From Candidatus Cloacimonadota bacterium (GTDB taxonomy: Bacteria; Cloacimonadota; Cloacimonadia; Cloacimonadales; TCS61), in contig JABIME010000256.1 in NCBI GenBank assembly GCA_018654125.1, forward strand, positions 1-6,004: 6,004 nucleotides of DNA. The letters run 5' to 3'. A program made the position numbers and the translations under genes. Under the pieces are notes generated by a model. The model ran no database searches. It was not told the DNA's origin and saw only the letters and a list, made by a program, of their open reading frames with translations. Shown here one piece after another: positions 1-6,004 of the stretch (its first letter is position 1; every line of letters starts with the position of its first letter).

Positions 1-164
1 CGAACAATATCACAACCGGCAATTGTGAGTTCTTTAATTTGCTGTGCAGTTGCTTTCACATCAGCTGTTTTTGTTGTGGTCATAGATTGTATTGAAATTG
101 GATTATTGCCACCGATAGCAACATTACCAACTCTAATAACCTTTGTCTTTTTTCTCTCTATCAT
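1..164 (-). CDS. ispG: IspG, 4-hydroxy-3-methylbut-2-enyl diphosphate synthase (N-terminal part)
   Basis: This gene runs leftward off the window; only its first 54 codons and two bases are present. The translation begins [19 protein letters not shown], followed by [17 protein letters not shown] and then [14 protein letters not shown]. This is the conserved N-terminus of IspG (GcpE): VGNV.IGG, the invariant QSMT..T.D block, and the QI..L..AG.DIVR helix at the start of the TIM barrel. Family knowledge: IspG is a cytoplasmic 4Fe-4S enzyme of the methylerythritol phosphate pathway that reductively converts MEcPP to HMBPP. Its cluster cysteines lie in the C-terminal domain, which is outside the window. 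The ATG at 164-162 is chosen because a GGAG Shine-Dalgarno (176-173) sits 8 bases upstream and the protein then starts as its relatives do. An ATG further up (178-176) hits a stop after five codons. The gene is divergent from the small plus-strand gene. Confidence 0.93.
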   Translation of the reverse strand, partial: MIERKKTKVIRVGNVAIGGNNPISIQSMTTTKTADVKATAQQIKELTIAGCDIV

Positions 165-170
165 TGTGCA

Positions 171-213
171 TTCTCCATGATATTTCTAAAGAATACTCAT
201 TGAATTAGGTCAA
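171..213 (-). promoter_or_regulatory. Putative promoter and ribosome binding site of ispG
   Basis: Reading the minus strand, TTGACC (213-208) resembles a sigma-70 -35 box. After a 17-base spacer comes TTTAGA (190-185), which matches only three of six positions of the -10 consensus. The Shine-Dalgarno GGAGAA lies at 176-171. The leader would be very short, about 14 bases. The -35 and the ribosome binding site are convincing by eye; the -10 is weak, and this organism's promoter consensus is unknown to me. Confidence 0.35.
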
Positions 214-226
214 GTAATAAATAAGA

Positions 227-297
227 GAGGAGAAAAAATGTAAAGTCTTGACGAATCACTTTCTAAAGCAATTTATGGAAAAGAGAGGGAAATATGA
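227..297 (+). other. Start-stop element (SD-ATG-TAA) with trailing open frame in the leader of the plus-strand operon
   Basis: GAGGAG (227-232) is the best Shine-Dalgarno match in this intergenic region and sits five bases before an ATG (238-240). That ATG is followed at once by TAA (241-243). Past this stop the same frame stays open for 17 codons (SLDESLSKAIYGKEREI) and ends in a TGA at 295-297 that overlaps the ATG of the next gene as ATGA. Two readings are possible: a minimal start-stop upstream element that parks ribosomes, or a decayed small gene whose second codon became a stop. Chance is a real alternative, because the frame is short. The sequence signals are seen directly; function is inferred. 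Confidence 0.3.
248..276 (+). promoter_or_regulatory. Weak candidate promoter for the 172-aa protein / C25 peptidase operon
   Basis: TTGACG (248-253) matches a -35 box. The -10 position 17 bases on is ATTTAT (271-276), a poor match to TATAAT. Transcription from here would start near 283, almost on top of the Shine-Dalgarno sequence, so the transcript would be nearly leaderless. The arrangement mirrors that on the ispG side (a TTGAC box 46-49 bases before each start codon), which is the main reason for listing it. Confidence 0.22.
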
Positions 298-812
298 AAA
301 CAATAGAATTATTGAAGTTCTTACAGAGCAAGATCGGTGGTGAATTAGATTTCAAAGCTGCTGTTGGTCATGAAAACCATATTCTAAGCATTCCCAGATT
401 GTTAGTGGAAATACAAGATAGACACGTAAGATTTGAGATCAATAATAAAACTGAATTATTTATAAATGTATACTCTGTCCCACCACATCTCCTCAAAATT
501 TATCACGAAAATTTTGTTACAAAATTATTGGATAAAGTACATTTGCATGCAGAAATTAAAATTGGTGATGAAGAATTTGATGATAAATATGTTATCGAAT
601 TTGCAACTCTTGAAATTGCACATAAAACTATGACTGCAGAATTTAAAAATTGCATTCTCAATTTGGAACCATTTAAAATATTCCAAATGACAAAACGAGA
701 TTATACATTAGTTAAAAATATATCCAAAAATTACGATGTGGATTGTGCTGAAAAAGATATTAACAATATGGTAAAAATTGTTAATATCTGTGGTGAGGTT
801 TGGAAAGACTAA
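294..812 (+). CDS. Conserved-looking hypothetical protein, 172 aa, cytoplasmic
   Basis: I do not recognise this protein with confidence. It has no signal peptide and no hydrophobic stretch long enough for a membrane helix, so it should be soluble and cytoplasmic. The composition suggests a mixed alpha/beta fold: an N-terminal helix (residues 1-14), beta-like segments around 29-60 (ILSIPRLLVEI, HVRFEIN, ELFINVY), and a central strand pair at 85-104. The segment KIGDEEFDDKYVIEF (89-103) recalls the 'GD.eFD..fvi' pattern I associate with DUF3137-type or related hypothetical proteins, which is a resemblance only. The ATG at 294 is supported by GAGAGGG (283-289) four bases upstream. The stop is three bases before the start of the secreted C25 peptidase, so the two are almost certainly co-transcribed and probably translationally coupled. 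Base use looks like its neighbours and I see no sign of transfer. A role in making or controlling the protease is possible but nothing in the sequence shows it. Confidence 0.85.
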   Translation: MKTIELLKFLQSKIGGELDFKAAVGHENHILSIPRLLVEIQDRHVRFEINNKTELFINVYSVPPHLLKIYHENFVTKLLDKVHLHAEIKIGDEEFDDKYVIEFATLEIAHKTMTAEFKNCILNLEPFKIFQMTKRDYTLVKNISKNYDVDCAEKDINNMVKIVNICGEVWKD

Positions 813-818
813 GATATG
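802..818 (+). promoter_or_regulatory. Ribosome binding site and coupled start of the C25 peptidase gene
   Basis: GGAAAG (802-807) lies eight bases before the ATG at 816, inside the last codons of the upstream gene, whose TAA is at 810-812. A second purine run, GGTGAGG (792-798), is too far away to be ideal. The modest Shine-Dalgarno sequence and the three-base gap suggest the peptidase relies on ribosomes terminating on the upstream gene. The start is also fixed by the signal peptide beginning exactly there. Confidence 0.5.
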
Positions 819-3800
819 AAAAGGATTTTATTTGTTTGCTGTCTGGTTCTATACACATTATTATTCAGTTTGGAAATTACAGTTTGTAATTCGATTCCTG
901 AAATTTCTGGAGATAGAGGTTTTACACGTTTAAACCTTGAAGATTCGTTTTTTTCGCTGAATGAAGGTGAACCTGCAATTCCTACAAGATCAGTTTTTTT
1001 TGAAATTCCTGTTGATAAAAAAATACTAAATATAAATTTCGTAGGAACAAATGAGAATCATATCAAATTGAATTCACCGATTATTCCAGTTCAAAAAAAT
1101 GTTCCGCTTATTTACAAAGATGAAGTACCGTTTATCGCTGAGTATCAAGATCAAGGTCGAGATGATATTTTTCCTGTAAATTTAATTCATAACTTTGGAG
1201 CAGGAAGATGCGGTAATACAAATATAGGCTATATTTCATATTATTCCGGAACTTATACACAAAACCAAAATGAATTCACATATTATGAAGAAATTACGTT
1301 TGATATTGTTCTTGAAGACGATCCAGGAAATGAAATTTATCCCGGTAGTTATTCTTCTGAGCAAGTTCTCAAATCGTTAAAGATTCCAAGCAATTCCAGA
1401 TCAACGGATATCAAATATTTACTTATCACTCCAGAAATTTTTGCTGACGAATACGAGACACTTCTGGATTTCCGTAAAATTCAAGGAGTAGAAACTTTTA
1501 TAGAAACTGTGGAGAATATTGAGCAAAATTATCAAGGGATCGATCTTCAGGAAAAAATCAGAAATTGCATAATATCAATGTACGAAGGGCACTCGATTTC
1601 CTTTGTTACACTGGGAGCAGATACAGACATGATCCCAAGCAGAACAGTTTTTGCCTTCGATTGTGAATACGGTTCGCACGATGATGAGAATGAGATCAGA
1701 GCAGATATGTATTATTCTTGTTTGAATGGTGACTGGGATGCAGACGATGATGAAATTTTCGGTGAGGAAGAAGACGATGTTGATTTTATTCCCGAAGTTT
1801 TTGTAGGCAGGATTTCAGCAAATACTGAAAGCGAAGTTACGGATTATATTTTACGCTTACTAGCTTATGAAAAGGGTGAGTATGAAGATTATACAAAAGC
1901 GGGTGGGTTTTCGATGGAACTTTGGGAAGGATCTGACAGTGAAGTTTGCCAGCAATATATTTATGAGCAATACTTTCCCGAGAATTTTAATATTACACTT
2001 TTATACGATGACGAAAATTCGATGGAAAATGCCTATGCTCTATTGAACCAAAATATGAACATAGTTCAGCATACCGGTCATGCAGGATATGGATCGCTGT
2101 CGTTGGAGGAGGATGGTCGCATCAAAGCTACTAACCTGAGTAATTTGGAAAACGAATACGGTGGGATATTTTATTCAATTGGCTGCTGGTCAGCTGCTTT
2201 AGATTATGGTTCTATTGGAGAAGCTCTAGTAATGACTGAAGAAAAGGGTCAACTAGCTTATATTGGAAATTCCCGCTACGGTTGGGGAGCTCCGGCTGCT
2301 TCCGGATTTGGTTTCTCAGAGTTCTTCCAAAAAGAATTTTTCAAACTGATATTTTGGGACGACATCACTGTAGTTTCAGAAACAAATGCACTACAAAAGT
2401 TGTCATTTATCCCGTATTTCGGAGGAACTTCTGTTTATAAATGGTGTGCTTATCAATTGAATGAAGTTGGAGATTCATACATTAATTTGATTAACGAAAA
2501 TCCTAAGGATTTAGATTGCAGTATAGAAATTACTAACAACCTCCATTTCGTTGTAACTTCCAATGGAATACCTGTAGAAAATGTAGTAATAACCGTTGGT
2601 GATGATCAAATGATGACGAATAATTATGGAGAAGCACTACTAGCAAATTCAACTGAAACAGCATATTTGTACAAATACGGTTATAAAACGGAAGAGATAA
2701 ATTTAAGCGAATATCAACCAGTTCAATTTGTAGGAAATATTTCGGGAAATACTCTAGTTGCACAAGAGCAAACGTTCTGGATAAGTTCAATTTTGCATAA
2801 TCCTACAAATGAAAATTTAAATTTTACAGTAGAGTATGAATTCAATGAAGATGAAATTTCAGTATCCAATTCTTCATATACATCAAGTATCGAAGCTAAT
2901 TCAAACATAGAACTAAATTCTTTGACCGGCTATATTCTGCCGATTGAAGAATCATACCAAATGGAAAAAGGAAAAGAGATTCCAGTGATTCAAAAAATCT
3001 ATAATGATGAAAGTGAATTAGTAACCGAAAGTACAATAATATTCACTATTCTCGCTCCTGAAGTTTCTGTACATTTCATTGAGAACCCTGAAAGTATTCA
3101 ATCGGGAAGTTATATACAACTAAGTTATGAATTCATTAATTCCGGTGATTTTACATTAGATTATTTGAACGTAAACTTCATAACTGGCAGTGAATATTTT
3201 ATTTTTGAAGAAACAGAAACTACATTTGAAAATTCGATTCAAGCGGGAGAAACAGTTGCTGTAGAAAATTGGATCATGAGAATTTCAGAAGATACTCCGG
3301 AAGATCATGTTGGAAATTATACAATTGAATTTCAGACAGGAATAAATTCAGGAGCAACTGTTTTCACTTTTTTAGAAGAAATAATTTTGCCTGTTGGAAC
3401 TCTTTCTTGGTCGGATAATTTTGAAAACGGATTGAATTGGGATTGTCTGGGTGAATGGCAAATCGTTCAAACCTATGCTTTCAATGGAGAGTCATCTTTT
3501 TCTTGCCGTCCAAGTGAAATTGGAACTTACACAGCGGTTGCTCCTTCTTTTGTGTACTCCCAAGATTTGGAGTTTTCCTTCAATTACAAATATAAAATGC
3601 CAATGTATGGAAATGATGGTGTTTTCTTTATCTTGGAATACAATGAAGTTGTTGATACACTGATATTCCTCGGTGCAGGTGGAGCGCTCCCACAAGATAA
3701 CGTACTTTCACGGACTCCGGAAATTTATATTGAAGGTGATTGGGTCGAATATAACCTGAATCTGGATGATCTGATGCTTGATGAACTTGAGGTTGGAACG

Positions 3801-4217
3801 GTGATGGCCTTTAAATTAAAATTCAATTATGCGGAAGAGATAGAAAATTTCAATCAATATGGATCTATGAGCGAGATTGGTGTTTTCATAGATGATTTTT
3901 CAATAGGTGATGGCACTCAGGTAAATGAAGATCCTGAGTTTGAGGAGGGAGTTTTGTATGCATTTCCGAATCCTGTATACTTGGGAGGGATCTTGAATAT
4001 TGCTTTTTCGGTTGCCGACCAAAACGACTTTTCGGTAAAAATATACAACATTAGAGGACAATTTGTAAGAGAGATCGAGCAGGGAAGTAACAACAGCAAT
4101 ATTGTTTGCTGGGATTTGAAAGATGAAAACAAAAAACGAGTTTCATCCGGATTGTATTTTATAAAAGTTAAGTATGGAAATGCAATTTTAACAAAGAAAG
4201 TGGTGATGATTAAATAA
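816..4217 (+). CDS. Secreted gingipain-like C25 family cysteine peptidase with type IX secretion sorting domain
   Basis: This 1133-residue exported protease has a full domain order. Residues 1-26 form a signal peptide (MKR, then a hydrophobic core to L19) without a clear Ala-X-Ala site. Residues about 30-190 resemble a C25 propeptide (GEPAIP at 51-56, PVQ at 91-93). The peptidase domain spans about 198-560: IKYLLITPE at 199-207, an acidic likely calcium-binding stretch from D306, VGR at 330-332, the catalytic His422 (TGHAG), the nucleophile Cys457 (SIGCWSAA), then GNSRYGWG and GDS at 552-554. The 35-residue His-Cys spacing is close to the 33 in gingipain RgpB. Residues about 568-640 look like a carboxypeptidase-regulatory-type beta module, about 750-860 like an Ig/CARDB-type module, and 863-1033 like a MAM-type jelly roll ending FIDDFSIGDG. 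The tail 1048-1133 (YAFPNP, SVKIYNIRGQ, SSGLYF, final KKVVMIK) is a Por/type IX sorting domain. Family knowledge: such proteins cross the inner membrane by Sec and the outer membrane by type IX secretion, where the tail is usually removed. Cleavage specificity cannot be read from the sequence. Confidence 0.93.
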   Translation: MKRILFVCCLVLYTLLFSLEITVCNSIPEISGDRGFTRLNLEDSFFSLNEGEPAIPTRSVFFEIPVDKKILNINFVGTNENHIKLNSPIIPVQKNVPLIYKDEVPFIAEYQDQGRDDIFPVNLIHNFGAGRCGNTNIGYISYYSGTYTQNQNEFTYYEEITFDIVLEDDPGNEIYPGSYSSEQVLKSLKIPSNSRSTDIKYLLITPEIFADEYETLLDFRKIQGVETFIETVENIEQNYQGIDLQEKIRNCIISMYEGHSISFVTLGADTDMIPSRTVFAFDCEYGSHDDENEIRADMYYSCLNGDWDADDDEIFGEEEDDVDFIPEVFVGRISANTESEVTDYILRLLAYEKGEYEDYTKAGGFSMELWEGSDSEVCQQYIYEQYFPENFNITLLYDDENSMENAYALLNQNMNIVQHTGHAGYGSLSLEEDGRIKATNLSNLENEYGGIFYSIGCWSAALDYGSIGEALVMTEEKGQLAYIGNSRYGWGAPAASGFGFSEFFQKEFFKLIFWDDITVVSETNALQKLSFIPYFGGTSVYKWCAYQLNEVGDSYINLINENPKDLDCSIEITNNLHFVVTSNGIPVENVVITVGDDQMMTNNYGEALLANSTETAYLYKYGYKTEEINLSEYQPVQFVGNISGNTLVAQEQTFWISSILHNPTNENLNFTVEYEFNEDEISVSNSSYTSSIEANSNIELNSLTGYILPIEESYQMEKGKEIPVIQKIYNDESELVTESTIIFTILAPEVSVHFIENPESIQSGSYIQLSYEFINSGDFTLDYLNVNFITGSEYFIFEETETTFENSIQAGETVAVENWIMRISEDTPEDHVGNYTIEFQTGINSGATVFTFLEEIILPVGTLSWSDNFENGLNWDCLGEWQIVQTYAFNGESSFSCRPSEIGTYTAVAPSFVYSQDLEFSFNYKYKMPMYGNDGVFFILEYNEVVDTLIFLGAGGALPQDNVLSRTPEIYIEGDWVEYNLNLDDLMLDELEVGTVMAFKLKFNYAEEIENFNQYGSMSEIGVFIDDFSIGDGTQVNEDPEFEEGVLYAFPNPVYLGGILNIAFSVADQNDFSVKIYNIRGQFVREIEQGSNNSNIVCWDLKDENKKRVSSGLYFIKVKYGNAILTKKVVMIK

Positions 4218-4242
4218 AATAACTTATAAATTACGAATAGAT
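4218..4242. other. Short convergent intergenic gap without a clear terminator
   Basis: Only 25 AT-rich bases separate the stop codons of the C25 peptidase gene (plus) and the radical SAM gene (minus). The best structures are an AT-only stem, TAAAT (4227-4231) with ATTTA (4241-4245), and a wide inverted pair, AACTTAT (4221-4227) with ATAAGTT (4262-4268) across a 34-base loop. Neither has a GC-rich stem or a proper T-tract, so no intrinsic terminator is called. The two transcripts probably overlap at their 3' ends. Confidence 0.5.
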
Positions 4243-6004
4243 TTACAACTGCACTTCATGAATAAGTTCACGACGAATGATCTCAAAGCCGTTTGTGTTG
4301 TCTCGCTCAATTTTAAATATATTTTGTAAACAATCAAAAATACTGGCACCCACAGTTTTCTTTATCACAGTTAATTCTGCATTGTTCCAATTTATCTCAT
4401 GAATAATATTTTTAAGATCACCAACTTTCTCTTTACCCTTACGAATTCTTGTGAATTCCCAATTATTTGCTTTATTAAATTCAATTGTATTATTTTTAAA
4501 AATTTCATGTAATTCATCTGGTGGGATAACCGAGATCTTCTCAAATTCATAATAGTTCATAGCTCGCATCTGCTTATTAATTATTGGAATAACCTTTTTT
4601 AACTGAAGCTGTTTAGGCATAACCTTATCAAATTGTGCATATATCAATTCAGTTGAAGTTTCTTCTTTTAAAACAAAATCAAAATACTCATTCTCTCCTT
4701 GAACTCCAAGCGGGAGAGGTGCTCCTAAAGCAGATTTAGGATGTACATTGTAACCATGACTAAACACAACCGGTAAGTTTACAGCACGTAAAATGTTGTG
4801 TATCATTCGCATTGTATCTAGATGCGCAACAAACCTTAATCTGTTTAGTTTACTAAAGAAAACCCGATAGTGAATATTTGGGATATTCAAATTTTTATCA
4901 ACCTCAATTTCAAAATCTGGTGCCTTTTTTTGTGGAACATATTTTGGTTGAACATCTTTATTGCAGATTCCACAATATGTACAATCTCCATCTCTACAAT
5001 CTTCCGTTAGTTTTACTTTTTTTGCTCTCTCCCAATCTTCGGTTAAGAATTTCTTTGTAATACCAATATCTATCTGATCCCATGATAGAGAACTTTTAAG
5101 ATCGATTGCATCTGTATATTTTGTAATATCAATTTTTAGATCTTCTATTGCAGATCGCCAATATCTAAAATTAAAATATTCGTTCCAACCATCGAATTTT
5201 GCACCATATTCATAAGCTTTATGAACTAGCTCTCCAACAACCTTATCACCACGTCCAACAATACATTCTAAAATAGAAGTATCAACCTCATGATATTTAA
5301 CACGTACAAATTTATATTTTTTCAAGCCATTTTTAATTGTATAGATTTTAGATAATAATGTCTCTTTATCATCTATTTTGGCCCATTGGAAAGGCGTGAA
5401 TGGCTTGGGAACAAATGGTGAAATTGCAACATTAATTTGCAGTTTCTTTCCTGATATTTTAATAATATCTTCAATGAGTTTTGCAATTCCTAAAATATCT
5501 TCATCACCCTCAAAAGGCAGGCCGATCATAAAATACAATTTCACCAATTGCCATCCATTATTTAAGGCAATTTGGATACTTCTAAAAATATCATCTTCAG
5601 TAATATTTTTATTTATTATATCTCGCAATCGCTGACTTCCGGCTTCTGGGGCAAGTGTGAGTCCTGTCTGACGCATAGCGCTCATCAATCTTGTGAGGTC
5701 ATCGTCAATGCTGTCTACTCTCATAGAAGGTAACGATAAACTTGATTTATCAATATTGTTATAAATATCTAGTAATAATGGTTTTATGCAGGAATAATCA
5801 CTTGAAGAGAGCGAAGTTAGAGCTGCTTCACTCCAACCGTAATTACCGATTTCTTTAACCAGTTGTTCTAATATAACTTTAGGGTCACGTTCGCGAACCG
5901 GACGGTAGAACATTCCAGCAAAACAGAATCTGCAGCCTTTAGAACATCCTCGCATGATCTCTGCAACGTACCGGTAATGAGTTGGCTGGATCCATGGAAC
6001 TAAC
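4243..6004 (-). CDS. Radical SAM protein fused to DUF2344 (TIGR03960 + TIGR03936 type), C-terminal 586 codons
   Basis: The frame is open to the right edge, so the N-terminus, presumably a B12-binding-like domain, is missing. Residues upstream of the first Met in the window (5955) read LVPWIQPTHYRYVAEI, which is family sequence, so that Met is not the start. Numbering from it, C4, C8 and C11 (5946-5923) form the radical SAM CxxxCxxC motif that binds the 4Fe-4S cluster and S-adenosylmethionine. It continues with YRPVRERDP, LAPEAGSQRLRDIINK (101-116), VKLYFMIGLP (138-147), SPFVPKPFTPFQW (179-191) and KFDGW (253-257). A second cysteine set, C320, C325, C328 and C331 (4998-4963), could hold another metal or iron-sulfur cluster. 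From about residue 362 (4872 downward) comes DUF2344: YRVFFSKLNRLRFVAHLD and PLPLGVQGENEYFDF. The two parts are separate neighbouring genes in many Firmicutes and fused elsewhere. The cytoplasmic function is unknown in the family; a role near RNase G and ribosomal protein genes is often seen, but none of those genes is here. It is convergent with the C25 gene. Confidence 0.93.
   Translation of the reverse strand, partial: LVPWIQPTHYRYVAEIMRGCSKGCRFCFAGMFYRPVRERDPKVILEQLVKEIGNYGWSEAALTSLSSSDYSCIKPLLLDIYNNIDKSSLSLPSMRVDSIDDDLTRLMSAMRQTGLTLAPEAGSQRLRDIINKNITEDDIFRSIQIALNNGWQLVKLYFMIGLPFEGDEDILGIAKLIEDIIKISGKKLQINVAISPFVPKPFTPFQWAKIDDKETLLSKIYTIKNGLKKYKFVRVKYHEVDTSILECIVGRGDKVVGELVHKAYEYGAKFDGWNEYFNFRYWRSAIEDLKIDITKYTDAIDLKSSLSWDQIDIGITKKFLTEDWERAKKVKLTEDCRDGDCTYCGICNKDVQPKYVPQKKAPDFEIEVDKNLNIPNIHYRVFFSKLNRLRFVAHLDTMRMIHNILRAVNLPVVFSHGYNVHPKSALGAPLPLGVQGENEYFDFVLKEETSTELIYAQFDKVMPKQLQLKKVIPIINKQMRAMNYYEFEKISVIPPDELHEIFKNNTIEFNKANNWEFTRIRKGKEKVGDLKNIIHEINWNNAELTVIKKTVGASIFDCLQNIFKIERDNTNGFEIIRRELIHEVQL

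Noticed and set aside
183..268. Repeated TTTCTAAAG at 183-191 and 260-268 in the intergenic region
   Set aside because: Nine bases, nearly self-complementary and AT-rich; two copies in this base composition can be chance, and they do not sit at equivalent places relative to the two start codons.
816..893. Lipoprotein signal in the C25 peptidase
   Set aside because: Cys8, Cys9 and Cys24 are present, but none follows a lipobox (L-A/S-G/A-C); Cys8 and Cys9 are inside the hydrophobic core.
2533..2908. Open frames on the minus strand inside the C25 gene
   Set aside because: They are antisense to well-supported coding sequence, overlap each other, have odd composition and lack recognisable domains.
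3451..3695. Open frames on both strands overlapping the jelly-roll region of the C25 gene
   Set aside because: The main frame carries the recognisable domain; the alternatives have no ribosome binding site or protein-like pattern.
4878..5635. Two plus-strand open frames (4878-5060 and 5378-5635) antisense to the radical SAM gene
   Set aside because: They lie opposite conserved radical SAM and DUF2344 sequence and their translations look like shadow sequence.
5953..5955. ATG as the start of the radical SAM protein
   Set aside because: Sixteen in-frame codons upstream to the window edge read LVPWIQPTHYRYVAEI, which belongs to the family, and this Met lies only three residues before the first cluster cysteine. 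The gene starts outside the window.
1..6004. tRNA, rRNA, CRISPR, riboswitch or insertion sequence
   Set aside because: Coding sequence fills nearly all of the window, and the one intergenic stretch above 100 bases shows no tRNA-like fold, repeat-spacer pattern or terminal inverted repeats.

Overview
The window is AT-rich bacterial DNA that is almost entirely coding. I see four genes: two on the minus strand that run off the window edges and two on the plus strand between them. There are no RNA genes, insertion sequences, CRISPR arrays or long repeats. The organism is best guessed as a Gram-negative member of the Fibrobacterota-Chlorobiota-Bacteroidota neighbourhood or of Cloacimonadota. The reasons are a gingipain-like protease with a type IX secretion (Por) sorting tail, catalytic-domain wording (the block around SIGCWSAA and GNSRYGWG) that I associate with Cloacimonadota-type C25 proteins, a radical SAM protein fused to DUF2344, and the methylerythritol phosphate (MEP) isoprenoid pathway. 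The phylum is an inference. Diderm with type IX secretion is the safer part.

Layout: bases 1-164 (minus) are the first 54 codons of ispG. Bases 165-293 are a divergent intergenic region with a plausible promoter for ispG, a weaker one for the plus-strand genes, and a strong Shine-Dalgarno sequence followed by ATG-TAA. Bases 294-812 (plus) encode a 172-residue cytoplasmic protein of unknown function. Three bases later, 816-4217 (plus) encodes a 1133-residue secreted C25 cysteine peptidase with signal peptide, propeptide-like region, catalytic domain, beta-rich modules and a sorting tail. After a 25-base convergent gap, 4243-6004 (minus) holds the C-terminal 586 codons of a radical SAM/DUF2344 fusion protein that starts beyond the right edge.

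The flanking genes look like housekeeping functions (isoprenoid synthesis and a conserved radical SAM enzyme of unknown role). The middle pair looks like a two-gene unit that exports a large protease, preceded by a small cytoplasmic protein whose connection is unknown. I found no clear new multi-gene system. The least explained parts are the small protein tightly coupled to the protease and the start-stop element in its leader.
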